Source: Hibiscus mutabilis (Eukaryota; Streptophyta; Magnoliopsida; Malvales; Malvaceae). From it: a DNA stretch of 64,000 bases. The position numbers and the translations under genes are program-made. Shown here piece after piece: positions 12,184-23,488 of the stretch. The notes under the pieces were generated by a model. The model had not been told where the DNA came from and searched no databases. It worked only from the letters and a program-made list of their open reading frames with translations. How positions within the stretch are numbered: position 1 is the stretch's first letter; every line of letters begins with the position of its first letter. The stretch spans positions 16,606,921 to 16,670,920 of the forward strand of contig CM033745.1 in assembly GCA_019671005.1 (NCBI GenBank). Direction: 5' to 3'.

Positions 12184-12665
12184 ATGAAGGTGTTCGAAAC
12201 CCTGGGAAGAGGAGCAAGAAATAATAAAGGTTTAGGGAGGAATCTACAAGGGCGTCTTCATCCCGTTAGTGTGATTCACAAGGTGGACCACTTTGGACTT
12301 GGCTATAAGCCTAATTTTCTGCAAAAGAGGCAATTGTGGAAAAAGAGACAGGGGCAGAGGAAGGCCAGGTTGAGAGGGGAAGACATTCCTTGGGCTCTCA
12401 TAACCTACTCAAACTTTAGAGGTATCTTTATATCTGGGGGGATTCGAAACCCAAAGAAGGACATCCTAAGGGCAAACTAGGAGGGTGAAAGGCGCCTCCA
12501 AGAAGAGCTGATCAGCAAGGCTTTAGAAGAAATGAATGTAAACATGATTTGTGGCAGAAGCAAGCCTAATCGGTTTCTGGTTGGAATTCGTTTGTGCCTC
12601 CCAGGAGAAGAGCTCAACAACTGGACCTTCAGGGTCGTGCCAACACTCAATAGGGATAAATCAAA
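12184..12665 (+). pseudogene. pol: G-patch region and linker to the intron
   Basis: After the protease the sequence reads FETLGRGARNNKGLGRNLQG, then FGLGYKP. This is the glycine spacing of a G-patch, a nucleic-acid or helicase-binding module known downstream of the protease in some gypsy lineages. A frameshift near 12165 separates it from the protease, and a stop lies at 12478-12480. The linker (12481-12665) runs to the splice donor at 12666 with NRDKSK as its last codons. Confidence 0.75.
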
Positions 12666-12902
12666 GTAATGCCTAGAACCACTCTGTTACTTTGGCCCGA
12701 AAGTAACAAACATCTTTTGTACAAAGGGCAACTAAGTCATGTTCATCTACCTTTTCTTTTTCTAAAATGGCAAACATGGCATTCATTCTATTCATTCCAC
12801 TTCATTCATTATTTATTTACTTATTTATTCATTAGTTAATAATTTATTTACATCATAAACTATAGTTTTCCTTTCCAAATACGCACTTTTAAAATTGTGC
12901 AG
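12666..12902 (+). other. Probable Ogre intron (237 bp)
   Basis: The donor is AAA|GTAATG at 12666 and the acceptor is TTGTGCAG ending at 12902. The interval is T-rich, with repeated ttcatt and ttattta words. Joining the two sides keeps the reading frame from the linker (NRDKSK) into NCMNNVEPNPK. Ogre elements are known for a spliced intron between protease and RT, so the position fits. In copy 2 the donor GT has become AT (44956). Confidence 0.75.
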
Positions 12903-14010
12903 GCCCTTTAATATAAATTGTATGAACAACGTGGAACCTAATCCTAAAGTAGATTTTGAATGACCCATGTCCTTGGCGAAGATAGAGGAAGAAAATGATG
13001 AGATTCCTGAAGAGCTGCTAAGAATGATGGCCGATGAGGAAAAGTAAATCCTTCCGCACTAAGAGAGGGTAGAGATTCTAAATTTGGGGATGAACAAAGA
13101 AAAGAAAGAAATAAAGATCCGAGGTACTCTATCACCAGAAGTTAGACAGAGGTTAGTATAATTACTTGTAGAATTCAGAGACATGTTCGCATGGTCATAC
13201 CAAGATATGCCAGGCTTAAACACGGACATTGTATCGCATAAACTTTCCATTAGGCCAGAATGCAAGTCCGTCTGGCAAAAGCTTCGAAGAATGAGAACTG
13301 ACATGTTACTAAGAATCAGGGAAGAGGTGAAGAAACATGTCAAGGCTGGATTTCTGGAAGTCTCTAAGTACCCACAATGGGTAGCTAATATCACGCCGGT
13401 ACCAAAAAAGGATGTGAAGGTGCGTATGTGCGTGGATTATAGAGACCTTAATACGGCGAGCCCCAAGGACAACTTTTCTTTGCCCCATATTGATACTTTA
13501 GTGGACAATACTGCGGGGCATGCTTGGTTCTCATTCATGGATGGCTTCTCGGGGTACAAGCAGATCAAAATGCACCTTGAAGACATGGAGAAAACCACCT
13601 TTGTGACCATATGGGGCACGTTTTGTAACAAAGTAATGCCCTTCAGATTAAAAAATGCCAGGGCAACTTACCAAAGAGCCATGGTAACCTTGTTCCATGA
13701 CATGATGCATAAGGAAATCGAGGTATACGTGGATGACATGATAGCCAAGTCTAAGACCGAGGAGGAGCACATCTAGAACTTGCGGAAACTCTTCCGAAGG
13801 CTAAGAAAATATCAGTTAAAGCTCAACTTGGCCAAGTGCACCTTTGCAGTTACATCAGGAAATCTTTTGGGCTTTTTGGTAAGTTAGAAGGGCATCGAGA
13901 TTGACCCCGACAAGGTGAAAGCGATTCAAGATCTTCCACCACCGTGAACATAAAAGGAGGTCTGAGGTTTTTTAGGAAGGTTAAACTATATCTCCCGGTT
14001 TATATCCCAA
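12903..14010 (+). pseudogene. pol: Ogre reverse transcriptase, broken
   Basis: The RT core lies in 13183-13776, and its N-terminal part (12903-13182) contains stops. Visible blocks are VPKKD, MCVDYRDLN, FSFMDGFSGYKQI, TTFVTIWGTF and MPFRLKNARATYQRAM. The polymerase motif YVDD is at 13726-13737. The stop after EEEHI at 13774-13776 and another at 13885-13887 are both present at the same codons in copy 2. RT would copy the element RNA into DNA from the tRNA primer. The DD pair is intact but the frame is not. Confidence 0.9.
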
Positions 14011-14486
14011 TTGACTAATAAGTGTGACCCCATCTTCAGACTGCTCCGAAAGAATAACCCGGGGGTCTGGGATGAAGATTTTCAAGAAGCACTAGAAAAG
14101 ATCAAGAAGTATCTGACTGATCCCCTAATTCTAGTAGCACCATTTATCCTGTACCTGACAGTCTTTGAAAACTCTATGAGGTGTGTACTTGGACAACACG
14201 ATGACTCAGGCAAGAAGGAAAAAGTAATCTACTATTTGAGCAAGAAGTTCACCAATTGTGAAACAAGGTTCCTACCGATCCAAAAATTATGTTGTGCCTT
14301 GGTATGAGCCACTAAGCGGCTACGGCAGTACATGTTGTATCATACCACCTATCTAATTTCCTGGATAGATCCACTGAAATTTCTAATGGAAGCACCAGCG
14401 CTGACCAGGAAGATGGCCCATTGGCAAATGCTCTTGCAGAGTTTCACATCGTTTACATGAACTAGAAAGCGGTGAAATGAAGTGTC
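14011..14486 (+). pseudogene. pol: RT connection and first RNase H, broken
   Basis: The words VWDEDFQEALEKIKKYL and LYLTVFENSMRCVLGQHDDSGKKEK, followed by IYYLSKKF, mark the RT thumb/connection and the first RNase H of a Ty3/gypsy element. The frame stops at TGA 14305-14307, where the reverse element at 33774 has Trp. Copy 2 has the same stop. RNase H removes the RNA strand during reverse transcription. Confidence 0.85.
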
Positions 14487-15089
14487 GTGGCTGATCTTCT
14501 GGCAAGTCGTGCCTCGGATGACTATGAACCGTTGGATTTCCATTTTTTAGACAAAGATTTGATATGTGGTTTAACTAAAGGGAGATCTGTTACTGAGAAA
14601 GAGGGATGTAAGCTCTATTTCGATAGGGCGTCAAATGCCCTAGGCCATGAAGTAGGGGCAGTATTAATTTCTCCTGGAGAGGACCACTACCCTTTTACAA
14701 GTAGGCTGGAATTCTTCTGCACCAACAATATAGATGAGTATGAAGCTTGCGCCATTGAAAAGAAGATCAATGTGCTCCAGGTTTTTGGAGATTCATCTTT
14801 AGTTATCTACTAACTTTGAAAAGAGTGGGAGACCAGAGATCCGAAGCTAATCAAGTATTACGATTTGATCTAAGATTTGGTCAGAAATTTTGAAGAAGTC
14901 AGTTTCACCTACTTGCCAAGGGAGGATAACCAAATGGCCGACGCTCTGGCCACTTTAGCCACTATGTTCAAAGTAAATAGGACAACCGAAATGAAGCCTA
15001 TCGAGATGTAAACTTTTGAGGTACCAGCCCACTCCTATAGTCTGGAAGAGGAAAAGGACGACAATCCGTGGTATTACGGTATCCTTCAG
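14487..15089 (+). pseudogene. pol: Second, archaeal-like RNase H, broken
   Basis: After a linker (MADLLASRASDDYEPLDF) comes a second RNase H. Its words are KLYFDRASNALGHEVGAVL, TNNIDEYEAC and FGDSSLVIY. The four acidic positions of the fold (D, E, D and a later D in DNQMADALA at 14926-14952) are recognisable. A second RNase H of this kind is a mark of the Tat lineage. A stop follows SLVIY at 14812. About 12 codons present in the reverse element near 33300 are missing around 14753. Confidence 0.85.
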
Positions 15090-16316
15090 TATATGAAGTA
15101 TCGAACTTACCCAAAAGACGCCAACAATAGCAAAAAAAGAACTATCAGAAGGTTGGCATCGGGGTACGTCCTTGGTGGAGAGGTTTTGTATAAAAGAAGC
15201 AAAGATCAGATACTGTTGAGATGTGTCAATGCCTGGGAGGCTAAAACTATTTTAACGGAGGTCCATGGAGGTTTATGTGGAACCCACGCTAGCGGATTCT
15301 TGATGGCTAGGAAAATCATGAGATACGGCTACTTCTGGTCAACAATGGAGGGAGATCGCATCAATTATGCAAAGAAATGCCACAAATGCCAAATCTACGC
15401 CAATAAGATACATTCCCCGCCAATACCTCTTCACGTCATGAACTCACCTTGGCCTTTAGCTACCTGGGGAATAGACGTTGTTGGTCAGATACACCTGAAA
15501 GCTTCTAATGGGCATCGCTTCTTTTTAGTAGCCATCGATTACTTCACCAAATGGGTAGAAGTCGCCTCATATGCCAACATCACAAGAGCGATAGTTTGCA
15601 AGTTTCTCAAGAAAGAAATTATATGTCGCTATGGCCTATCTGAAAGGATCATCACCGACAATGCTTCTAACTTGAATAACAAAATAATGACTGAGGTGTG
15701 TGAATAGTTCAAAATTCTACATCATAATTCTACTATTTATCGTCCCAAAATGAATGGAGCAGTGGAAATAACAAATAAGAATATAAAGAAGATCATAGGA
15801 AAAACCACAGAAAGTTACAAGGATTGGCATGAAAAGCTACCTTTTACCCTGTTTGCTTATCGGACTTCTGTAAGGACCTCTACCGAGGCAACACCATACT
15901 CTTTGGTATATGGCACGAAGGCGGTATTACCCATCGAGGTAGAAATTCTATCACTTTGAATTCTTAACGAAGTAAAGTTGGATGAAGCCGAATGGATACA
16001 AGCCAAAATTGATCAATTGAACCTCATTGAAGAGAAAAGGTTGAAGGCCATCTATCATGGCCAAATGTATCAAAAAAGGATGATGCGGGCCTATAACAAA
16101 AAAGTTCACCCCAGAGAGTTTCAAGAGGGGGATATGGTGCTCAAAAAGATCTTACTTAACCAAAAGGACTTCCTAGGGAAGTGGATGCCTAATTGGGAAG
16201 GGCTTTTTGTGGTAAAGAAGGCTTTCTTCGGAGGAGCATTAATTTTAGCCGAGATAGATGGGAAAGAGTTAAGCAACCCAGTAAACTCGGACTCTGTGAA
16301 AAAGTATTATGCCTAA
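15090..16316 (+). pseudogene. pol: Ogre integrase, one stop
   Basis: An N-terminal HHCC zinc finger is seen (H in VHGG, H in GTHASG, C-x2-C in CHKCQIY). The catalytic core follows, with D in WGIDVVG (near 15476), D in ITDNAS (15658) and E in NGAVEIT (near 15763). The spacing fits DD-35-E. A single TAG at 15705-15707 breaks the frame between the second D and the E. The C-terminal part (15978-16316) ends in SVKKYYA with no chromodomain, as expected for Tat elements. Integrase would insert the cDNA and make 5-bp target duplications. Confidence 0.9.
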
Positions 16317-16470
16317 AAAAAGAAAGAAGAAGAAAAAAAGAAGAAAAAAAGACAAAAAGAAAAAAAAAAGAAAAAAAAGAGAAAAAAGAAAGAAAAAAAG
16401 AAAAAAAGAAGAAAAGAAAAAGAAAAAGAAAAGAAAAGAGAAAAAAGAAGGAGGGTTTAGGACGAAAACC
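16315..16470 (+). repeat. Purine-only tract
   Basis: About 150 bp is nearly all A and G in gaaa/aaag steps, directly after the INT stop. The two reading frames over it are simple-sequence artefacts (Lys/Arg/Glu one way, Phe/Ser/Leu the other). Confidence 0.9.
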
Positions 16471-18000
16471 CAAAGATGGGCGTCTTAAAACCAAGGGGGT
16501 GATCTGAATTGAAAATCCAAGCAGGACAGTTCATTTATACTTGAATTTTGGCAAACGACTGGCAGGCTTCATCGAAGAACGATGCTTTAATCCTCAGGTC
16601 GTCAAGAATTGTAACCAAGAGGGTGAGTGAAATATCTACTGTGGTCGATGGGTTCTCATTGTTCATATATTCTATATTATTTTCTTTCTCATGTTTGCCA
16701 TGACTTTTAAAATTTTGTTAATGTTTCTCTAAGTATTAATAAAATATTATTCTTATTTCTATTGTTTGTCTCATAATCATCTCATAGGTGAATTGGCATA
16801 GGTCACGAAAAGCAAAGGATTTCTTGGTATTACTATGATTTAACCTATTGAGTGCAGGTCGTTCCAAGATAGAGGGCGAATCTGCCAAGGTTAAGGCAAA
16901 AAGATCATTGGGAGTGAAATTGACGAGATTTACCAAAGAAAGATAGTGAGTACCTCACATATTATTGAGGGAACTAAAAACAAAAACCTAGAAGGGCGCC
17001 CAAAAGAAAAAGAAAAGAAAGAAAGAAAAAAGAAAAAAAAGAAAGGAAAAAGAAAAAAAAGAAAAAAAAAGAAAAAGAAAGAAAGAAAAATCCTAAAGTG
17101 AGAACCTGTAAAGGGTTTGGAGAAGTACAAGTCTAAAGTGAAAACCTGAAAAAGCACTTTAGAACAAAAGAATCAAGAGTTCAAAAAGGGGGCATAAAGG
17201 GTGAACCCGAGTGATAAATAGGGCACCACCGTCACAAGAAAGAGAGGAAGAAAGCAAAGGAAAGTCGAGATCAAGAGACCAAGAAAAAGAAGTGTCCGCA
17301 TGAATTATTTTTATCCATGCATCATACTTAGTTAGACATTCCTAGGTTAGGAGCATGCTAACTCATACCATCGTAGCATTTCGTCTCTTTTACAGGATAA
17401 AAGGGAGACCTCTTAAGAAGAGAAACAAACATCAAAAAGGAAACTTGGAGAGAATTTCCAAGCAAAGGATTTCAAAAACACCACTTCTCGGTGAAAAGGC
17501 GAGATAATAGAACCTTTCGTAAAAGGGGAAGAAGAAGTTAGCCTATCCATTCAAGCTCACAAAGAGCGAAAGCCTTCATAGAACCCTCATTTGAAGAACT
17601 CATATTTGTTCGCTGCCACTTCGGAGGAACATACCGTCTTCGTTGGGTTATGTCTGCTGCCATTTCAGAGGGACATCCCGGAGTCACTAAGATTGCTCTC
17701 GGCTGCTTCGGGAAAGCAAAGCTATTCGGATTCATTCAATACCACTTCAGAAGAATGAATCATCCGAAAGATATTTGGATTCTTTCACTGCCGCTTCGGA
17801 GGAATGAGTCATTCAGTAATTGGTTTGCTCGATGCCGATCAGGAAAGGCATGCCAGTGCTACCAGTTGTTTTCTGCCATTTCGGGGAAACAAGTTATCTC
17901 AATTTGCTCGCTGCCATTTCGGAAGAGCAAATCATTTGACAGGGAATTAGGACAAAATTAGTGCTTATGGTCTTTGCTTTATTCTTGTTCCACAAGTATA
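16317..18000 (+). other. 3' non-coding region of copy 1
   Basis: About 1.7 kb between INT and the PPT contains no credible gene. It holds two long A/G-only tracts (16315-16470 and 16996-17096), an AT-rich middle, and a degenerate repeat region (17600-17940) in which 'ctgcca/cttcgg(a/g)(g/a)' recurs about eight times. It ends in a hairpin that leads into the PPT. The reverse element has the same plan, with pyrimidine tracts on the plus strand. Confidence 0.7.
16996..17096 (+). repeat. Second purine-only tract
   Basis: About 100 bp is almost only A and G, similar in composition to the tract at 16315. Pyrimidine counterparts occur at about 30998-31077 and 31697-31745 of the reverse element. Confidence 0.9.
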
Positions 18001-18036
18001 AGCAAAGAGGGGCAGCTGTAATCACTAATTTTGTTC
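17951..18036 (+). promoter_or_regulatory. Long hairpin enclosing the polypurine tract
   Basis: The inner arms are 17972-17987 and 17993-18007. They pair nearly perfectly around the 5-base loop TTCCA. The outer arms are GACAAAATTAGTG (17951-17963) and its near-complement at 18023-18036, which lies inside LTR2. The polypurine tract AGCAAAGAGGGGCAGC (18001-18016) is therefore partly in the 3' inner arm. The same structure is in copy 2 (about 47998-48075, weaker) and in the reverse element (29980-30067). Confidence 0.7.
18001..18016 (+). promoter_or_regulatory. Polypurine tract, copy 1
   Basis: AGCAAAGAGGGGCAGC immediately precedes the TG of LTR2 and would prime plus-strand DNA synthesis. Variants are at 48048-48063 and, on the minus strand, at 30000-30015. 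Confidence 0.8.
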
Positions 18037-21000
18037 AGGGTTAACACGTTTTCTTTATTTTGCAATAATGAGCTTATATATGTTTATATTATTATTAGGT
18101 GATTATAAAATGGGCTCATGTGTGTTATTATACGTATTAAGTATATATCATAAGTGTGTGTTTATTATGTATGTCTATTTAAAACATGAACATATATCTG
18201 TTGGTTGTCAAAATTGCATGTAATATATGTATGTGTTATTAGTATATTATATGTGTTTACTATTGTTAATATGAGCGTGTATAGGTATTATGTGCATTTT
18301 CATTGTTACTTCAGTATCATTAATACTTAACTAAGAATGTATATTGTATGTATAATTGTATGTACGTATTACGTGTGTATTAACGTTTGTATGGTGCGTA
18401 TGTATATGTGTTATAAAAGATTGTTATTAGAACTATTATAATATGGGCTGACAATTAATTAAAAAAAGAAAAAATATAAATCTCAATATATATATGTAAA
18501 CAGATTAAAAAAATAAAAGCCCAAGTGTTTTATTTCAGTCTATTACTTGTTTAAAACCCGTAAATAATAATAATACACTATAAGCCCATTTTGGCCCATA
18601 TCCAATACAAATAAAAAACCCTAAAAATCTGATTACCCTTCTTCTTTTTCTTGCAGTCGCCTCAAATCTGGTTGTTGGATCAGATTTGATCAATTGGTTC
18701 AGATTACACCGGAACTAGCCGTCCAGATCCGCCAATCACCCCACGCGCCGCCGCGCCACCTTCCACGCACGTGTGAAGCCTACGCGCTATCGCTTCAACT
18801 TCCATGCGCTTCTGCTGATTCGTCTCCCGGCCACGTGGCTTCGTCGCCGACAATCTTGCAATATCACCACCGGCTCCCAACCACCAGCATGGGCAGAAAA
18901 AATAAAAAAAACCAAGGGTTAACAGAGCCTAATGGTAGATATAATCAGCCACAGTATTTTCAATTAATGTTTGCTTGGAAATGTAAACATAGATTGGAAA
19001 TAAAAAACATGTAATCAGATTGTAATGCAGGGTTTTTCTAGAATAAAAAAGTGAATGAAAAAAGGCATTCTGAGATTTCCTTATCTACTGTTCTATTCAA
19101 ATCCAACAATCAGAACAAACAAAAAATTTCAACCATATTCTGTCGATTATACTAAGCATTTAAGTTCGAATAAAAAAAGTACAAACAAAAGGATAAAAGG
19201 GAAGTGCTTTACCATTCGACGACGGCATTTCCTGGCGATCAGAGGTTCCAACCGACTATCCCAACAATGAGGAGCTAGGTCTTGGCGTGGAGAACCACAT
19301 ACTCAGACTTCGCGGTGATCCAACGGTCGCTGGTGGAGATCTGGTGAGAGGAAGCCAAAAGAGTTTCGACCGATTTCGTGACGAATGACCCGTTTTCTAA
19401 AGAATCAACGCTGGTTGAAAGTAAGAGGGGGCTGGGAGAATTCAACTGGCGGTGGCGATGTGCCAAACGGATGGCGACTTCACGGCAGACGAGCTCTCTC
19501 TCTCTCGGTCTCGCGGCTGAAGAAGAAGTTGATGGGGAAATAAAACTAGGGTTATAACCCCTTTATTTTTATCCCCAACCGGTAGAACTGGTTCGATAAC
19601 TGGCCAATCTGGTCATCCATCTGACCCGGTTATCAGCCCGACCCGGTCCGCACCAAACCTGCAATCTGTCCCAGTATAATCAGCCCCAAACCAGTGGGCT
19701 TTGTATATTCTTATCCCCTATTTTTTTAGCCCAAATGTAAATGTGTTTAGTCTTTTTTTTTATATATTTGTGCATATATATATATTAGAGTATGATATAG
19801 TGGCCATGGTATAATTATATACATATTAAATGACATATTATGTGCATAATTTGAATAATATGTAGCCCATTAACACAATAATATTTCTTTTAAACACAAT
19901 ACATACCATATAGGACTTTATTTTTTATATATAAATGTATATATAATACATGGTTTTATGACATATAACACATAAAATATAAATAATATACACATGTGAC
20001 TTTAAATATATGTATATAATATGGTTTTCTATAAATTTATATATATATAATTTATTTTTTAGTATGTAATATATTTTTTTCTAAAAAAGAGGAAAACGAA
20101 AAACAATTGTTTGTATCTAAAAAAATATATTACCATTAAATGCAAATTTTTATGTAATGTTATAAAAAATTGTCGTATATATATATATATATAGCTTTTT
20201 TTTAAAAATAGTTTGTATTTTTCTTAAGTATATATATATATATATATAAGTGGTTTGTAAAGTTTATATATAATTTACGTATTTAAAATATAATATATAT
20301 ATATATATATTACTTCATAAAGTTTACAAGATGTTTTCTTATAATATATGTTATTTATGCTCTTGTGTTAGGCCTTTTTTATATCTATCGGGATTAGTTC
20401 TCTAAATTAGGCTTGCTGGGCCTTTTTTTAGTTTATGGGCCCTAAGCTTTTAGGTTTGGTTTTAATAGTTTGGGCTTTTGGTTTTGGGCCTAATTTTAGT
20501 AGTTTTAGGCTTAGGTTGGAAATAGCCAAATTAATTCGAATAATTTGTATTGTGTGCCCGTCTCATAGGGGCATGATCCTATAATTAATCAAATTAGCCT
20601 TAGTTTTTTAGAGCATTAATTAGATTAGTGTTCAGATTAATTTAGTGAATTTAAATTTATCCTTGGCTTATTGGGTAAATGTTAAATTCATTAAATTAAT
20701 TAAACATTTCTTAATTACTTTTGGGGAAAACTCAATTTTAAGTCTAACTTAGCATTAAATTACAATTTAGTCACCATAAATTGGGTTTCTTAATTGTTTA
20801 GGGCTAAATATGTAATTGGGCTATATATTAAATTGGGCCTTCCTTTTAAATGTTTACATTTATGCCCTTGATTGACATACCTCAATTGACATTCATGTAA
20901 TCTTTAATCTTAATTGCATCGCTAATCAATCTAAATCATAAAAATGGAGGTATTTATTAATTATAATATTTGTGTGGCAACAGTTCGAGCTTAAAGGATG

Positions 21001-21619
21001 TTGACCAAATATTCGGATTAATTCTTACCATCGCGAGGTAAATGGATTAAAAGCTAACAAGATCATCACATCATACTTAAGTGTTTGCATCATGCATAAA
21101 GTGACGTACGGAAGTCGAACCATGAATTAACACGGCAGTCGGGCTTATTCGATGTCGGTTTAATCTATGGTCCGATATATCATCAACCTTATTAATTAAA
21201 TGTCTAATTAATTTGAATCCACCAATTCGATAAAGCCCCATCTAAGAACTCCAAATTAAATTCAATTCAAATTTCAATAATTCTCATTCTTTTAAGAGCA
21301 ACAAATGTTTTGGTACCGAGTTCCGGGAGTGATGGTGGTGCTAATGCTTCCCCATGCGTAACCAACTCCCGGACCCTTTTACAACGAATCTCTGGTTTTT
21401 TATGGTGTCCGGCCTACCTTACCCAAGTGGCCGGTGGCGACTCCAAGTTTTCATCGTTTTTGAAAATTTAATGTTTTCAAAAGAAATCCCCAATCTTCCA
21501 AAAGATTTTCATTAATAATTCAGGGGATAATTAGTAGCCGACTCCTTTTCTAAACAAATGCCCTTAATGCAGCAAATTTCTTTTTTTTAAAAAACAAGAA
21601 AGAAAAAAAGGTCGCTACA
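18017..21619 (+). repeat. Ogre LTR2, shared by both copies (3603 bp)
   Basis: It begins TGTAATCAC after a PPT and ends GCTACA before a PBS (21623), so it has a 3'-LTR context on its left and a 5'-LTR context on its right. It aligns with LTR1 and LTR3. In three places it groups with LTR3: the extra bases near 18780 and 18860, and the 'aacacggcagtc' word near 21130. It lacks about 20 bp near 21238 that both others have. No genes are inside. Confidence 0.92.
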
Positions 21620-22311
21620 GCTTGGCGACTCCTCTGAAGACGTTTTTTGTTTTAAAAAAAACAAAAGAGAGTTAGGCCAAAAGAAAAATTGTTGCTTTTA
21701 AATAATGAAAGTTATTGGGATTTTAATCGATTTTAACCAAGATGATTCTTTGTTGAAAATGTGATAGAGGTTTCACGGGCTTTGAGAATTGGTGGTCCTC
21801 GAATTAATTTTTCATTTAATTTATAAGGAGTCACTGACATGTGTTGTATCATATCATTAAGCTCTATACCCGAGCTCCTTCCCTTAAGTGGGAGTGAAAC
21901 GCCACATACCCACGTGAGTAGCCCTCCGCGGGTCCATGCCTTTTGACACGTGATCAGCCCTCTACGTCACCAAGTCGTGCTATCCCTCGAATCGGAACCA
22001 ATTCGCAAGCTTATAATGGGCCATAATTGGGTTCTTGTTGCCTTAGTAGGAAATAAGATAGGTTCGGGTACCTTTAATTAGAACCAAACCCATGTGTGAG
22101 AATTTAAGAAAACCACCCCTGTTAAAGCCATGCGGATAACCCTAGCGAACTAGAATTCATGTAGTTAGGTTTCTTTGTGTAAAATGTTTATCTCTTCTTG
22201 CTTTCGTGTTTCTATCTCACGACTAACTCTTCTCTTTTCTCTCTTTTCATTGCTGTTCTTTTGTTTTGCATATTGTCGTCTTATCATAAAGAGCATTGAG
22301 TTGGAAATAGT
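21620..22311 (+). other. PBS and leader of copy 2
   Basis: The PBS variant TGGCGACTCCTCTGAAGA (21623-21640) differs from that of copy 1 at three positions. The leader aligns with 6169-6856 and has no gene. Confidence 0.65.
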
Positions 22312-23488
22312 ATGAAGTTAAAGGCTAGATTGATGGGAGACCTAGTTCGTAGTAATGATGAAATGAACTCCGATGTACAAATATGGTCCGAAGGGGAACA
22401 TGTACACGAGGGAGACAGTATCCCCATCGGGTTCAAATTAACATTGGCAATGGAGATGTTCATGAATACGGAATACAATGACACTTCTGGGCTGAAGACA
22501 ATATGGAATAGTTGGGATTTGGAAACAAGGTGTACTTTCAGAAGAGAATATGGTGACATTGCATATTTGGAAGATGTTCCGGTGGATCAGGCACTATTGC
22601 AAGCCTTGGTGAGGTTCTGGAATCCCACATACAGTTGTTTCACATCGGTAACTTCGACTTAACTCCTACGATTGAAGAATATCAAAACCTTTTAAACTGT
22701 GAGAAGATTGACGAAACTCGGGTATACTCGAAGCCTAGTAAGAACAAAGCCTTCCGGGGCAAGCTCAAGAGATTCTCAGACATGTTGGAATCCTGGGTCG
22801 AGCATCAGGTCATTACTTGGAACAGTAAGGAGTATCTCAGATGGGATGGGATTCTAGCCCTGGCTTCTGTACATCTGGTAGGTCAAGTTTAGCGGGATCT
22901 CTTTGCATTATTAATTTATGGGTTAATGCTCTTTCCCCAGGCACGAGGGCTAGTTGACCCGACAATGTTAGACTTGTTTGACCATTTGAGTGGTGGAACC
23001 AATCCAGTGCCTGTGATTTTAGCCGAAACTTTTTGATTTTTGAGGTTTTGCCGGGAACATGGTGGGGGTCGTTTCCATGGTTTCCCGCAGCTTTTGACAG
23101 TCTAGTTCTATAGCCACTTGTGGTTAGATGCTAATTTCTCAAAGCTTCTCTACAATGGCAGCTTCACACCTTTGGAAGAATTTATGCGAAAGGAAGATTG
23201 ACCCACTCGAAGGTCTAAGGAAGTTTGGGTGGATGTTCTTAGCAACCTGAAGGAGAAAGATATAGTTTGGAGGGCTTCGTGGCTTTCTGCAAGAAGTATC
23301 CTTTATAGGTGCGGGATACACTCTTGGGTGCCATTGCTTGGACTTTGGGGGCACACTGCTTATGCTCCTCTTATGGTTTTGAGACAGTATGGCTTGAAGC
23401 AGTTTGTTCCGGCTACCAAGGGCTTGAATGAGTTCAATATGAACTATGAGAAGGAAAAGGGCTACAAGGCAGTAGTGTACGATGTTTC
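22312..23488 (+). pseudogene. Ogre ORF1 (DUF7745-like), copy 2, 5' part
   Basis: ATG at 22312 begins MKLKARLMGDLVRSNDEMNS, and the domain is read to 22640. A one-base shift there moves the frame (continuing from 22635 as NFDLTPTIEEY). Further stops lie at 22890 and at TGA 23034-23036. The last of these matches TGA 7580-7582 in copy 1. Words such as GILALASVHL and RCGIHSWVPLLGLWG match copy 1. The frame is cut at 23488 by the Tekay insertion after GYKAVVYDVS and resumes at 41625 with SAWNSM. The first 110 codons are better preserved here than in copy 1 and support the start choice. Confidence 0.85.

Larger units (their letters stand above)
2540..21619 (+). mobile_element. Ogre/Tat Ty3-gypsy element, copy 1 (about 19.1 kb)
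   Basis: This is a giant LTR retrotransposon bounded by two about 3.6-kb LTRs with TG...CA ends. Next to the LTRs are a PBS (6151) and a purine tract (18001-18016). Several features mark the Tat/Ogre lineage: an extra ORF before gag, a G-patch after the protease, an in-frame intron before RT, a second RNase H after the first, INT last, and very long LTRs. The order is ORF1, gag, PR, RT, RH, second RH, INT. All reading frames are broken by stops and shifts, so the element is not autonomous. Its 3' LTR is also the 5' LTR of copy 2. The five bases before LTR1 are CAGAC, and I find no matching duplication at 56254. Confidence 0.9.

Noticed and set aside
16189..16507. Lys/Arg-rich or Phe/Ser-rich proteins at the purine tract
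   Set aside because: They are translations of simple A/G sequence; the real protein there is the integrase C-terminus ending at 16316.
18694..19014. A short gene in LTR2
   Set aside because: The frame is not preserved in LTR1 or LTR3 and crosses their indels.
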